DNA of 64,000 bases from Paenarthrobacter nicotinovorans (GCF_007670255.1 NZ_SZVS01000006.1:1-64000); one strand, 5' to 3'. Shown: positions 7,724 to 16,941, counted from the stretch's first letter. A program made the numbers and translations. Notes: a model not told the origin generated them from the sequence alone.

Positions 7724-8745
7724 CCGTAGTGAAAACACAGCAGAGCCGGAACGACGACGGCATGGCCGCCGTCGTTCCGGCGATGGCGCCACCGCAGCTG
7801 GTCAAGAGGCGGCGGAAGCCGCTGACCTGGGACAAAATCAGTTTCTTCGCGGTATTCCTCGGGCTGCCCCTGGCTATTTACCTCTTGTTCGTGATCTGGC
7901 CCTTCATCCAGGCGTTCGGCTATTCGCTGACCGACTGGTCCGGCTTCTCGCCAACGCAGAACTTCATTGGCTTGGAGAATTACACCAAGATCTTCACGGA
8001 CGACATCTTCATGAAGGCCATGGGGAACAACATCCTCCTGGTCATCTTCCTGCCGATCATCACCATCATCCTGAGTCTCATCCTGGCGTCCTTGGTGACG
8101 GTGGGCGGCAGTAGCAAGGGCCAGATCAAAGGCCTTCGGAACTCCAGCTTCTACCGTGTCGTCTCGTTCTTCCCGTACACGATTCCCGCGATTGCCATCG
8201 GCATTATGTGGGGGCAAATCTACGATCCCTCGGGCGGCCTCCTGAACGGCATCCTCACCGGGCTGGGCCTGGACCAGTTCAAGGATTTCGCCTGGTTGGG
8301 TGATAAGAACACTGCCATGATCGCCACGATGTTCGTGATCGTGTGGGGCTTCGTTGGCTTTTACATGGTCCTCTTCGTGGCGGGCATCAAGGGCATCCCC
8401 GCTGAGATTTTCGAGGCCGCAAGGATCGACGGTGCGGGACGCTTCCGCACTGCAGTGTCCATCACCATTCCCTTGATCCGTGACAACATCCAGACTGCCT
8501 ACATCTACATGGGCATCCTGGCTCTGGACGCCTTTGTCTACATGGCGGCGTTGAACTCCGGCGGCGGCCCAGACAATTCCACGCTGGTCATGGCGCAGCA
8601 ACTGTTCTTCACGGCCTTCAGCAAGGGGCAGTTCGGCCTCGCCAGTGCCATGGGCGTGGTCCTTGCCATTGCAACGCTGATCTTCTCGGGATTGGTATTC
8701 GTGGTCAATCGGCTCACTGGCGGCGATAAGGATGTGAGCTTCTAA
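7720..8745 (+). CDS. ngcF: Sugar ABC transporter permease, MalF/NgcF-like
   Basis: A 341-residue inner-membrane permease. A cytoplasmic N-terminus of about 45 residues is followed by six predicted membrane segments. The cytoplasmic EAA loop GIPAEIFEAARIDGAG (about 225-240) docks the ATPase. It is the first of two permeases for the binding protein upstream. The GTG at 7720 overlaps the upstream stop; a GTG at 7729 is also possible. It pairs with the next gene by a one-base overlap. No ATPase gene is nearby, as in actinobacterial systems that share one MsiK-type ATPase among sugar importers. Confidence 0.87.
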   Translation: MTVVKTQQSRNDDGMAAVVPAMAPPQLVKRRRKPLTWDKISFFAVFLGLPLAIYLLFVIWPFIQAFGYSLTDWSGFSPTQNFIGLENYTKIFTDDIFMKAMGNNILLVIFLPIITIILSLILASLVTVGGSSKGQIKGLRNSSFYRVVSFFPYTIPAIAIGIMWGQIYDPSGGLLNGILTGLGLDQFKDFAWLGDKNTAMIATMFVIVWGFVGFYMVLFVAGIKGIPAEIFEAARIDGAGRFRTAVSITIPLIRDNIQTAYIYMGILALDAFVYMAALNSGGGPDNSTLVMAQQLFFTAFSKGQFGLASAMGVVLAIATLIFSGLVFVVNRLTGGDKDVSF

Positions 8746-9638
8746 TGACCACCAAAGTCGAAACCCCGGAGCGGAAGTCCCTGCACTTCCAGCCGAGGAC
8801 CCCTGCGACATCGACGGGCGACAAGGTAGTCGGAGCGGTGTCACACACCGCGCTGACCATCTGGACGCTCATCGTGATCCTGCCACTCCTGTGGACGTTC
8901 ATGTCCTCGTTCAAGACCTCCAGCGAGATCTTTGCCTCGCCCTTCGCGTTGCCCGGGGAATGGAAGCTGGACAACTACGTCAAAGCATGGAGCGAGGCGG
9001 GCATTGGAAGTGCCTTCCTGAACTCGGTGATCGTTGTGGCCGTGGCGCTGGTGATCGTGATGGTGCTGGGTGCCATGTGTGCCTATGTGCTGGCCCGTTA
9101 CACTTTCCCGGGCAGCAGGGCCATCTACTACCTGATGCTCGCCGGCCTGACCTTCCCGATCTTCCTGGCCATGGTGCCGTTGTTCTTCGTCCTCAAGAAC
9201 ATGGGCCTGCTGAACACCTTGCCGGGCCTGATCCTGGTGTACGTGGGCTTCGCCCTGCCGTTCACGGTGTTCTTCCTGTTCTCCTTCTTCAAGTCGCTGC
9301 CCCATGAAATTACCGAGGCTGCGGCATTGGACGGGGCAGGGGAGTGGCGGACGTTCTTCCAGGTCATGTTGCCAATGGCCAAGCCGGGCCTCGCCTCGGT
9401 CGCCATCTTCAACTTCCTGGGCCTGTGGAACCAGTTCCTCATCCCGGTGTCCATCAACGCGGCCGGTCCCCGTGTCCTGTCCCAGGAACTGGCAGCCTTC
9501 GCGGGCCAGATGGGGTACGCCGTCGACTACGGCGCACTCTTCGCGGCAGTGAGCGTCACTGTCATTCCAGTGTTGATCGTCTACGTGATCTTCCAGCGCC
9601 AGCTGCAGGGCTCGGTCACGCAAGGCACCTCGAAGTAG
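8745..9638 (+). CDS. ngcG: Sugar ABC transporter permease, MalG/NgcG-like
   Basis: A 297-residue permease with six hydrophobic segments and the EAA loop LPHEITEAAALDGAG (about 185-199), the second half of the channel formed with the preceding gene. The ATG at 8745 shares its A with the upstream stop (TAATG), so the two subunits are translated together in equal amounts. The operon ends here; an inverted repeat GACGGCGG/CCGCCGTC at 9664-9700 follows and could terminate transcription. The missing ATPase must be supplied from elsewhere in the genome. Confidence 0.87.
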   Translation: MTTKVETPERKSLHFQPRTPATSTGDKVVGAVSHTALTIWTLIVILPLLWTFMSSFKTSSEIFASPFALPGEWKLDNYVKAWSEAGIGSAFLNSVIVVAVALVIVMVLGAMCAYVLARYTFPGSRAIYYLMLAGLTFPIFLAMVPLFFVLKNMGLLNTLPGLILVYVGFALPFTVFFLFSFFKSLPHEITEAAALDGAGEWRTFFQVMLPMAKPGLASVAIFNFLGLWNQFLIPVSINAAGPRVLSQELAAFAGQMGYAVDYGALFAAVSVTVIPVLIVYVIFQRQLQGSVTQGTSK

Positions 9639-9722
9639 TACAACTGCGCTAAAAAACAGCGTTCGACGGCGGTCCGCACCTTGGGTGCGGGCCGCCGTCG
9701 CGCGTTGATTTACCATGGGCTG

Positions 9723-10265
9723 ATGTTCGAACCCTGCCTGCTGCGCGACGATGTCACCATGCGTCTGCTGCGTCCTACTGACGCCGCCGCCCTCGCGGCC
9801 GCGTATGTGCGCAACCGCGACCATCTTGCTTCCTGGGAGCCGGTGCGCCCGGAGGAGTACTTCACCGAGGAGTGGCAGGCTGCCGACATTGCCAAGCGCT
9901 TGGCTGCCCACGAGGCAGGGGAGCAGTTCCCGTTGGCGTTGGCGGCAGGCGACGAGATTGTTGGCAGATTCAATCTGGCCGGTATTGTTCGTGGTCCGTT
10001 CCAGAGCGGCGGGCTGGGGTACTGGGTTGACAAGAACTACGCCGGCGGCGGGTTGGCGAGTGCCGCTGTCAGGGTGATCGTGGAGACGTCGCGGAGCGAG
10101 CTGGGGCTCCATCGACTGGAAGCCGGAACCCTCCTGCACAACGTTGCCTCCCAACGGGTGCTGGTGAAGGCTGGTTTCCGGAAGATCGGCATGGCGCCGA
10201 ACTACCTCCAGATCGCCGGGGCCTGGCAGGACCACAACCTCTACCAGATCATCCTGCACGACTAA
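9723..10265 (+). CDS. GNAT acetyltransferase, RimJ/RimL-like
   Basis: A 180-residue acetyltransferase. It opens with MRLLRPTDAAALAAAYVRN, typical of the Acetyltransf_3 (RimJ/RimL) branch, has a central YWVDKNYAGGGLASAAV, which is the acetyl-CoA pyrophosphate-binding loop, and ends with LHRLEAGTLLHNVASQRVLVKAGF, the conserved C-terminal block. Related enzymes acetylate ribosomal protein N-termini or small molecules. I place the start at ATG 9723 because upstream residues in this frame are Arg-rich and come from the GC-rich hairpin. It stands alone between the transporter operon and the monooxygenase gene. Confidence 0.87.
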   Translation: MFEPCLLRDDVTMRLLRPTDAAALAAAYVRNRDHLASWEPVRPEEYFTEEWQAADIAKRLAAHEAGEQFPLALAAGDEIVGRFNLAGIVRGPFQSGGLGYWVDKNYAGGGLASAAVRVIVETSRSELGLHRLEAGTLLHNVASQRVLVKAGFRKIGMAPNYLQIAGAWQDHNLYQIILHD

Positions 10266-10324
10266 GCATCCTTAGCTTTCTGACAGGATGGTAGGGAACC
10301 GTAGTGCAACGAAAGGCAGCAACC

Positions 10325-10648
10325 GTGATCTTTATTGTGGTCAAGTTCAACGTCAAGCCCGACTGGTCCGACCGCTGGCTGGAGCTGGTGGGCGATTTCA
10401 CCGAGGCCACACGCGCCGAGCCGGGCAACCTGTGGTTCGACTGGTCCCGCAGCGTGGACAACCCCAACGAGTTCGTCCTGGTGGAAGCCTTCCAGGATGA
10501 CGCCGCCGAGGCCCACGTCAACAGCGCGCACTTCAAGAAGGCCATGGCCGACATGCCCCAGGCCCTCGCCGAGACGCCGCACATCATCAGCCGCCAGATC
10601 GAAGGCAGCGGCTGGGACCGCATGGGTGAGCTGACCGTCGAGGCGTAG
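10325..10648 (+). CDS. Antibiotic biosynthesis monooxygenase (ABM) domain protein
   Basis: A 107-residue single-domain protein of the dimeric alpha-beta-barrel ABM family (YgiN/quinol monooxygenase type): VIFIVVKFNVKPDWSDRWLELV, then EPGNLWFDWSRS, then FVLVEAFQDDAAEAHVNSAHF. Members act on quinols or aromatic substrates without a cofactor, and many are of unknown substrate. The start is GTG 10325, eight bases after GAAAGG. The upstream in-frame GTG at 10304 has no such site. A strong hairpin follows the gene. Confidence 0.87.
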   Translation: MIFIVVKFNVKPDWSDRWLELVGDFTEATRAEPGNLWFDWSRSVDNPNEFVLVEAFQDDAAEAHVNSAHFKKAMADMPQALAETPHIISRQIEGSGWDRMGELTVEA

Positions 10649-10679
10649 GGCGTACAGTCACGACCCACTTTGAACTCGA

Positions 10680-10721
10680 AACGCCCCCGACGCGCCCTGG
10701 TATGGGCGTGCCGGGGGCGTT
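10680..10721 (+). terminator. GC-rich hairpin after the ABM gene
   Basis: AACGCCCCCGACGCGCC pairs with the block ending in CCGGGGGCGTT around a short loop. It is a long GC stem, 31 bases after the stop, without a strong T run, so it could act on either strand. Confidence 0.6.
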
Positions 10722-10803
10722 CGTGCGCCAAAGTTGGTGGTGGAGGCGCAGGCCCCTGGATCGACGCCCACCTGGACTCCACGCGATGGGCGGTCATCGG
10801 GTA

Positions 10804-11106
10804 CTAGTCCTCGCTGTGCAGCTCCCGCTGACGCGCGCTGAGCAGCTCAAACTCAGGCCGGGCGGCGACGAACCGTTCAACGGCGTCGAGCATTTGCTGA
10901 AGGTGCGCGTGATCGGGAGCCACCAGCGCGACGCCGATCATGGCCCGGCGATGCTGGTCCTGCAGTCCGGTCTCGGCCGCAGAGACCTCGAACCGGCGCT
11001 TGAGTTCGGCCACCAATGGGCGCACCAGAGAGCGCTTCTCCTTGAGGCTGTGAACGTCGCCCAGCAGGACGTCGAATTCGATCCACCCGATCCACATAAA
11101 CCCCAT
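10804..11106 (-). CDS. DUF503 (YlxP-like) protein
   Basis: A 100-residue protein matching DUF503: an N-terminal strand WIGWIEFDVLLG, then the hallmark DVHSLKEKRSLVRPL, a VSAAETG..D strand and a C-terminal helix ending near ERFV. YlxP-like proteins have a ferredoxin-like fold and are often encoded near ribosome maturation genes; their role is unclear. Either ATG 11106 or ATG 11097 may be the start. The neighbouring 63-bp palindrome begins 8 bases upstream of the first, so it occupies this gene's 5' region. Confidence 0.85.
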   Translation of the reverse strand: MGFMWIGWIEFDVLLGDVHSLKEKRSLVRPLVAELKRRFEVSAAETGLQDQHRRAMIGVALVAPDHAHLQQMLDAVERFVAARPEFELLSARQRELHSED

Positions 11107-11113
11107 TCAACAG

Positions 11114-11176
11114 CAACGCGGGGTCACTTAAGGCCCATGTCAGGGGCTTTTATGGGCCATAAGTGACCCCGCGTTG
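11114..11176. repeat. 63-bp hyphenated palindrome, copy 1
   Basis: The outer arms are CAACGCGGGGTCACTTA and its reverse complement, continuing through GGCCCAT, so about 24 bases can pair. Identical-length copies lie at 20125 and 33127. This copy lies between divergent genes (DUF503 and the BcsB-like gene), so it is not simply a terminator. Confidence 0.9.
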
Positions 11177-11189
11177 CGTCTTGACGGAA

Positions 11190-11219
11190 TCTTGAGCAAA
11201 CGCAGCAAGACGTCTTGAG
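11190..11219 (+). promoter_or_regulatory. Two TCTTGAG boxes upstream of the exopolysaccharide operon
   Basis: TCTTGAG stands at 11190-11196 and 11213-11219, 23 bases apart. The second is part of a perfect palindrome CAAGACGTCTTG (11206-11217). TTGAGT at 11215 followed about 17 bases later by TATGAG could be a -35/-10 pair. The same box occurs upstream of the diguanylate cyclase operon and the M23 peptidase gene. Confidence 0.5.
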
Positions 11220-11297
11220 TTCGGCCCGGCAGTGTCTATGAGGTTGGCCCAAAAAGGCCCTTGACTCATCCGCTGCTAGTTACCCAGGACTGACATC

Positions 11298-13274
11298 GTG
11301 ACCCAAAGCCCTGCCAGAACCCTTGCCCGATCCCGCACCGCCACCGTCCTGCTGGCGTGCGCCGCGACCCTCGCCGTTTCCGCCGTGACCGCCCCAATGG
11401 CTGCAGCCGACACCGGGCAAGGAGCCGTGATCAAGCCGTCATCCAGTGTCTCGGCGATGGCAGGACAGGTGGAGCAAACTGTTGTGGTGCCGGTGACCGC
11501 GGGACTGGAACCCACACGGATCAAGGGCAGCATCGTGGTGTCCGGGAAGCCGGAAGGGACGGTCCGCGCAACCGTCAACGGCAGGGTCATCCTGGAAGCC
11601 AACGCTGCAGCCACTGTTGCCCTGGACCAGGCAGTCAGCAACGCAGATGTCGTCAACCAGCAACTGACCGTGGGCCTGCAGTTCATTCCCGCCACGCAGA
11701 CCATGTGTGTCGTCTCCAATGCGACGGCCACCCTTAACAACCTTGCCGTCGACTTCTCCGGAACCGCGAAGGTTCCCACAACGGTGGGTGAGTTCTTCCC
11801 GGCGTCCGTGCCCGCCGTCGTGCTTCCCGTCCCGGCGGATCCGGGCACGGATGTTTCCGCGGCGGTCATGACGGCCTCGGCCGCGATGGCTCACCGCTAC
11901 CCGGACGCCTCCATCAGCGTCGTCCCGGAAAGCGGACTTGCCGCCCGCGCCGCGGGTTTTCCAGCAGGAAGCCGGGTGCTGAGCGTGGTGGGCGACCAAG
12001 GTGGAACGAGCACCACGTTGGCCACTGTGGCAGGCCTCCCGCAGCTCATCCTCAGCGGCCACGACGACGAACTACGCACCGCCGCACGTGCGCTGGCCAG
12101 CGACAAAACGGCGCTCGCGGTGACCTCGTCCGTGACCGGTCTGACATCCGCCTTGCCTGCTACGCCGGGACTGACGCGAAGCCTCAAAGACCTCGGAAGT
12201 ACCACTTTGAAGCTGGCCGGTTACGGCACCCCGGAGTCCTACGTCGGCGTTAGCCAGTCGCAGTTCGGCGGGCCGGTCCAGTCGGTGAAGGTGCAGCTCA
12301 AAGGGACCCACACGGCTGTCCCCGCGAATGGCCAGGCCCAGCTTTCGGTCTTCTGGAACGATTACCTGCTGAGTTCCAAGAACCTCGACGGCGGTGACAG
12401 CTTCTCGCTGGAAGCCGAGGTCCCTGCCGGGCAGCTTCAGGCGAACAACGGCCTCCGGATCCGGCTCGCGGCACTGCCTGCGGGAGGCGATTGCACAGGA
12501 CCTGCCGGTGTGATGCCCATGGAGGTCACCCTGGACACTGCCGGCAGCACGCTGACCGCCGTCCGGGGTGGTTCCCTGAAGGCCGGGTTCGCCCGCTTCC
12601 CCCAGGCACTGGGGCAGAGCGTTCCCGTGGCCTTCGGTGACGGGAACGCACAGGCAAACACCGTCAATGCGGCCACGCTCATCGCATCGATGCAGAAGGA
12701 GAGCGCCACACTTCTGGATACCCGGGTGGTGGGTCTGGATGCCCTTGCCGGCTCCAGTGAGTCCGGGCTGGTGGTCGGTGCCACAGGTGAAGTGGCCAAA
12801 AAGCTCTCCGCACCGCTGCGGCTGGCTGAGTTCCGCACCATCGCACCGGACGACGTCGAATACGGCGTGGGCACCTCGGCCCCGTTCGGCGTGTTGGAAG
12901 CGTTCGAACAGGGCGGCCGCGACCTGTTGCTTCTCGGTGCCTGGGCTCCGGATGGAAACCCGGCAGCAGCTGCTTTGCAGGCCTCGCTGACCTCGCACAT
13001 CAGCGGTGTTGAAGGTGGTTGGGCGTCGTTGTCGCGCAACCTGCTGGTCACGCAGCCCTCGGGCACACCGGTCCTTTTGGAAAGCAACGTGGTGGTCCCA
13101 CAAAAGGCGGTAACGGACGACTACCGCCCCTACGCCTGGTGGATCGGTGCCGCCGTGCTGGTTCTGGGCCTCGCGTTCGCCGTGCGGACCGTTCTCCTGC
13201 GGCGTCGTGCCAAGGAAGCCCACGCCTACGTGGACGCCGAGGTGAAAGCAACCGAGCCGGGCCATGGCAACTGA
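11298..13274 (+). CDS. BcsB-like membrane-anchored exopolysaccharide protein
   Basis: A 658-residue exported protein. It has a signal peptide (residues 1-38, cut near AADTG), two carbohydrate-binding-like beta regions, and a C-terminal membrane anchor at about 611-634 followed by a basic cytoplasmic tail. The organisation and the segment with VKVQLKGTHTAVPAN, FWNDYLLSSKNL and FSLEAEVPAGQL resemble BcsB, the periplasmic partner of cellulose synthase that guides the growing chain. Here it would sit outside the membrane beside the GT2 synthase encoded two genes on. The GTG at 11298 has AGGAC 7 bases before it. It overlaps the next gene by 11 bases. The identity of the polymer is not known; cellulose is only one option. 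Confidence 0.75.
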   Translation: MTQSPARTLARSRTATVLLACAATLAVSAVTAPMAAADTGQGAVIKPSSSVSAMAGQVEQTVVVPVTAGLEPTRIKGSIVVSGKPEGTVRATVNGRVILEANAAATVALDQAVSNADVVNQQLTVGLQFIPATQTMCVVSNATATLNNLAVDFSGTAKVPTTVGEFFPASVPAVVLPVPADPGTDVSAAVMTASAAMAHRYPDASISVVPESGLAARAAGFPAGSRVLSVVGDQGGTSTTLATVAGLPQLILSGHDDELRTAARALASDKTALAVTSSVTGLTSALPATPGLTRSLKDLGSTTLKLAGYGTPESYVGVSQSQFGGPVQSVKVQLKGTHTAVPANGQAQLSVFWNDYLLSSKNLDGGDSFSLEAEVPAGQLQANNGLRIRLAALPAGGDCTGPAGVMPMEVTLDTAGSTLTAVRGGSLKAGFARFPQALGQSVPVAFGDGNAQANTVNAATLIASMQKESATLLDTRVVGLDALAGSSESGLVVGATGEVAKKLSAPLRLAEFRTIAPDDVEYGVGTSAPFGVLEAFEQGGRDLLLLGAWAPDGNPAAAALQASLTSHISGVEGGWASLSRNLLVTQPSGTPVLLESNVVVPQKAVTDDYRPYAWWIGAAVLVLGLAFAVRTVLLRRRAKEAHAYVDAEVKATEPGHGN

Positions 13275-14958
13275 CCTTGCCACGAGCCGCCGGGCTGCCC
13301 ATCGGAAGCCCGCGCTGCAGTCCCTGACAACGCGGCTCACGTGGGGCTGGGACAGGCTGGGTGCCCCGGTAAACGGCCGGAAGGTGCCCGGTACCCGGAT
13401 CGTGGCGGCGGTGTCCGCAGTCGTTGGGTACCTCGCCTGCCTGTACACCATTGGCCACGGGACCAACCTGGATTACTCCGACGCCCAGAGCCACCTGACC
13501 ATTGCCCGGCGCATCTTCGACAGCAAAGCGCCCGGCTTTGAGCAGCTCGGCACCGTGTGGCTGCCTATGCCGCACCTTCTCCTGGCGCCGTTCGTGCTGA
13601 ACATGTGGTTGTTCAGCTCAGGGTGGGCCGCCGGGCTGTTGGGCATTCTGGCCCTCTCCGGCACGGCCACCGGGTTGTACTTGATCGCAGCCCGCCTCGG
13701 CCTGGACAGGGCCGGGCGCCTGGCAACCACACTGGTGGTTCTGGCCAATCCTGCGGTCCTCTACGTTTACACGACGGCGCTGACAGAGCCCGTGCTGATC
13801 ATGTGCATTGTGGGAGGCATGGCAGGGCTGGCACACTGGGCCACCAGTCGTCGCCGGATGAGTGCCGGTGAGCTGGCGGTTTTCGCGGGTATCCCGTCGG
13901 CGGCGGCCGTGTTGTCCCGTTACGAGGGATGGGCGCTGGTGATGACGGGGACGCTGTTCGTGCTGATCGTCTCCAAGCGACGCACCGGACAATGGCGTGA
14001 GGCCTTCACCATGGCCGGCGGCTACGTGATGATTCCTGCTGCGGCGGTGCTTTGGTGGCTTTCCTACAACTGGGCCATCTACGGCAACCCGCTGGAATTC
14101 ATGTTCGGGCAGTACTCCGCTTACGCGCAGCAGAAAAACATCACCGACGGCGGTCTGTTGCCTACCAAGGGAAACCTGGGACTGACGCTGACTACTTTCC
14201 ACTGGTCGTTGGTGGAGACCGCCGGTGTGGTGGTCCTCGCGCTGGCGGTGTGCGGCGCCGTCGTCCTGGTCCTGAGGCGGGGCTTCGCCAACAGCACCCT
14301 CCTGGTAGCGGTGACCGGCAGCGCCTACGCCTTTGCCTTGTTGAGCCTGTTCCTGGGCCAAACCGCCATCAACAACGACCATTCTCTGCCGACCACGTGG
14401 TGGAACAACCGCTTCGCACTGACGGCGCTGCCCCTGGTGGCCATCCTGGTGGCTGTGTTCGTGCATGAACTGGCGCGGCCCATCAGGCTCCGGCCGTGGC
14501 TGATCGGGGGCTTGCTGGCCGCATTGGTGGCGCAGAACGTGTGGTGGAGCGACGATCCCACAGGCCGGCTCGCGGTCCTTGCCGAAGGCCGGATGTCCGC
14601 TGAATCGACCACCAATTCCACCGCCGCCGCCCGCTGGCTGAACGAACACTACGAATCGGGAGGCATCCTGATGGACGAGAGTGCGCGGGGGAACGCGGTG
14701 CTTCCCGTCATGGGCATCCCGCTCAAGGAAATCTACAACAGGGCCTCGGGGGATTACTTCGCTCCGGCGCTGGAGGATCCGGCCAGGTATGCCAAGTGGG
14801 TCTTCGTCAACGTTGAGGCCGGTACGGGGGCAAAGGACTCCGGACCCACCGACCTCGTCTACCAGGCCATCCTCAAGAACCCGTCCTTCGGCGTGCGCTA
14901 TTCCGTGGCGTTTTCCACGCCCACGCACCGGATCTATGAAAGGTCCTTCGATTCATGA
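13264..14958 (+). CDS. Polytopic GT39/ArnT-like glycosyltransferase
   Basis: A 564-residue integral membrane protein with about ten hydrophobic segments. After TM1, the first extracellular loop has DAQSHLTIARRIFDS, where the acidic residue takes the place of the catalytic Asp of GT39/ArnT/PMT-type transferases that use polyprenyl-phosphate sugars. A C-terminal soluble part (about 450-564) lies outside. It is translationally coupled on both sides: ATG within the stop of the BcsB-like gene and ATGA overlap with the GT2 gene. It probably adds a side sugar to the polymer or transfers it to lipid or protein. The donor and acceptor are unknown. No cellulose operon I know carries such a partner. Confidence 0.7.
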   Translation: MATDLATSRRAAHRKPALQSLTTRLTWGWDRLGAPVNGRKVPGTRIVAAVSAVVGYLACLYTIGHGTNLDYSDAQSHLTIARRIFDSKAPGFEQLGTVWLPMPHLLLAPFVLNMWLFSSGWAAGLLGILALSGTATGLYLIAARLGLDRAGRLATTLVVLANPAVLYVYTTALTEPVLIMCIVGGMAGLAHWATSRRRMSAGELAVFAGIPSAAAVLSRYEGWALVMTGTLFVLIVSKRRTGQWREAFTMAGGYVMIPAAAVLWWLSYNWAIYGNPLEFMFGQYSAYAQQKNITDGGLLPTKGNLGLTLTTFHWSLVETAGVVVLALAVCGAVVLVLRRGFANSTLLVAVTGSAYAFALLSLFLGQTAINNDHSLPTTWWNNRFALTALPLVAILVAVFVHELARPIRLRPWLIGGLLAALVAQNVWWSDDPTGRLAVLAEGRMSAESTTNSTAAARWLNEHYESGGILMDESARGNAVLPVMGIPLKEIYNRASGDYFAPALEDPARYAKWVFVNVEAGTGAKDSGPTDLVYQAILKNPSFGVRYSVAFSTPTHRIYERSFDS

Positions 14959-16910
14959 CGCCCCTTTCCCAAGCCAACGGGCAACTCAACCGGCAGTCCA
15001 TCGGCCAGACACTGCTGGCCGCCGGCCTGGTGACGCCTGAGCAACTGCAGCGGGCACTGGACCGTGCCGCGAGCGAAGGTGGCCTGCTGGGACGGCACCT
15101 GATCCTGGAAGCCGGTTTGGACCGCCGTCGAATTTATGAAGTCCTGGCGCGGCAGTGGGACGCGCCGCTGGTCGACCTGGTTGCCGAGCCGACCGATGAC
15201 GGTTTGATGGAACAGCTCAACTTCAGCGAACTTGGCGAACCGCAGTGGTTGCCATGGCGGTTCGACGACGGCGTCCTCACCGTGGCCACGGCCGTCGCCC
15301 CGTCCGAGCGCATCGCCGCGGAAGCGGCCGCGAAGTTCGGGGCGACCGACGTCGAATTCCGCACCACCACGGACTGGGACATCAACCAGTCCATCCAGCG
15401 TTCCTTCCGGCGGCACCTCCTGTACGAATCCGCCGAGCGCCTGGCCGAGGAAAGGCCGGGGGAGTCGGCCCGTATCGCGCTGACGCCATGGCAGCGGTAC
15501 CTTCCGGTGGTCCTTGTTGCAGCGATCATGGTGGGCTTCGTGATCTCCCCACTGACGGCGGTCATTGTCCTGCTGACGGCCGCGAACCTCGTTTTCCTGA
15601 TCAGCATCGCGTTCAAATCCTTGGCCAGTCTTCGGAGGCCTTTCGACAAACTTCACGAGGCAGCCGTGGTCCGGGCCCGGAACAGGGAGCGTGCGCGGCG
15701 AGGGCTTCCGCCCGTGGCAGCCGAACGGATTCCCAATTCCGAGCTGCCCGTCTACACCATCCTGGTTCCCGTGTTCCGTGAAGCGAACATCATCGACAAA
15801 CTCCTGACGAACCTCGGGCAGCTGGACTACCCCAGGTCAAAGCTGGACGTCCTGGTCCTGCTGGAAGAAGACGACGCCGAGACCATCGCCGCAGCCAAGG
15901 CATCCAGGCCGCCGGAGTACGTACGCATCCTCATCGTTCCCAGGGGCGAGCCACAGACGAAGCCCCGGGCGTGCAACTACGGACTGACCTTCGCCCGGGG
16001 CGAGTACGTGGTGATCTACGACGCCGAGGACCGGCCGGACCCGGGGCAGCTGCGGGCGTCCATTGCGGCCTTCAAACAGGACGAGTTCGAGCGGCAGCAC
16101 CTGAACCCCAACCGCAAACCCCTGATCTGCGTCCAGGCTGCGCTGAACTACTTCAACGCGGACCAGAACGTCCTCACCAGAATGTTCACCATCGAGTACA
16201 CCCACTGGTTCGATTCGATGCTGCCGGGCCTGGACAACTCCGGGATTCCGCTGCCCTTGGGCGGCACTTCCAACCACTTCGTCACCGCACTCCTCAAGGA
16301 AGTCGGCGCGTGGGATCCGTGGAACGTGACCGAAGACGCGGACCTTGGGCTCAGGGCGGCCGTGGACGGTTACCGCGTTGGCGTCATCAACTCCACCACC
16401 TGGGAGGAAGCCTGTTCCCAGGTTCCTGCCTGGATCAAGCAACGCACCCGTTGGATCAAGGGCTACATGATCACCTCTGCCGTGAACACCAGGAACTCCT
16501 TGAGGTACATGAAGAGCACGGGCGTGGCCGGAACCATCGGCTTCCTGGGGCTGATCCTCGGCACACCCCTGGCCTTCCTTGCCTATCCACTGGTGGTCGG
16601 TTTTACTGTGGTGACCTACATCGGGTACGACATCGTAGGGCTGGTGCTGCCGGAGTGGTTGCTGGCCGGAGGAGTGGTGTCCATGCTGTTCGGCAACGCC
16701 ATGATGATCATCGTTTCCGGGGTGACTACCCTGCACAGGCACGGCTGGCGCATCGCCATCTTCGCTTTGCTGAACCCGTTTTACTGGGTGCTCCACTCGG
16801 TGGCGGCGTGGCGCGCAGCGTGGCAGATGCTTACGAGCCCCCACAAATGGGAGAAGACCCCGCATGGGCTGGACGCGGAATTCCACGACGACGGCCACTG
16901 GGTGGCGTAA
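14955..16910 (+). CDS. Processive GT2 polysaccharide synthase with N-terminal MshEN (GspE_N) domain
   Basis: A 651-residue membrane enzyme. Residues about 12-155 form a complete GspE N-terminal/MshEN domain. Two successive motif copies are visible (IGQTLLAAGLVTPEQLQRAL and LLGRHLILEAGLDRRRIYEV), then the VDL and LPWRFDDGVLTVA strands. Two membrane helices (about 181-222) follow. The GT2 domain (about 263-500) shows YTILVPVFRE, LLEEDD, the nucleotide-sugar DAED (about 356-359), TEDADLG with the catalytic base, and QRTRW, the Q-x-x-R-W motif of processive synthases. Several C-terminal membrane helices follow. MshEN domains bind c-di-GMP, as in MshE and in E. coli NfrB, where the domain is C-terminal. 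The enzyme should polymerise and export a sugar chain under c-di-GMP control. Confidence 0.85.
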   Translation: MTPLSQANGQLNRQSIGQTLLAAGLVTPEQLQRALDRAASEGGLLGRHLILEAGLDRRRIYEVLARQWDAPLVDLVAEPTDDGLMEQLNFSELGEPQWLPWRFDDGVLTVATAVAPSERIAAEAAAKFGATDVEFRTTTDWDINQSIQRSFRRHLLYESAERLAEERPGESARIALTPWQRYLPVVLVAAIMVGFVISPLTAVIVLLTAANLVFLISIAFKSLASLRRPFDKLHEAAVVRARNRERARRGLPPVAAERIPNSELPVYTILVPVFREANIIDKLLTNLGQLDYPRSKLDVLVLLEEDDAETIAAAKASRPPEYVRILIVPRGEPQTKPRACNYGLTFARGEYVVIYDAEDRPDPGQLRASIAAFKQDEFERQHLNPNRKPLICVQAALNYFNADQNVLTRMFTIEYTHWFDSMLPGLDNSGIPLPLGGTSNHFVTALLKEVGAWDPWNVTEDADLGLRAAVDGYRVGVINSTTWEEACSQVPAWIKQRTRWIKGYMITSAVNTRNSLRYMKSTGVAGTIGFLGLILGTPLAFLAYPLVVGFTVVTYIGYDIVGLVLPEWLLAGGVVSMLFGNAMMIIVSGVTTLHRHGWRIAIFALLNPFYWVLHSVAAWRAAWQMLTSPHKWEKTPHGLDAEFHDDGHWVA

Positions 16911-16923
16911 TCAACGCACCTGA

Positions 16924-16941
16924 TCTTGAGCAAATCTTGAG
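16924..16941 (+). promoter_or_regulatory. Tandem TCTTGAG boxes upstream of the c-di-GMP operon
   Basis: TCTTGAG at 16924-16930 and again at 16935-16941 form an 11-bp direct repeat (ATCTTGAGCAA twice), one helical turn apart. The longer string ATCTTGAGCAAA also occurs at 11189. This suggests the synthase operon and the cyclase operon share a regulator or promoter type. Confidence 0.5.
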
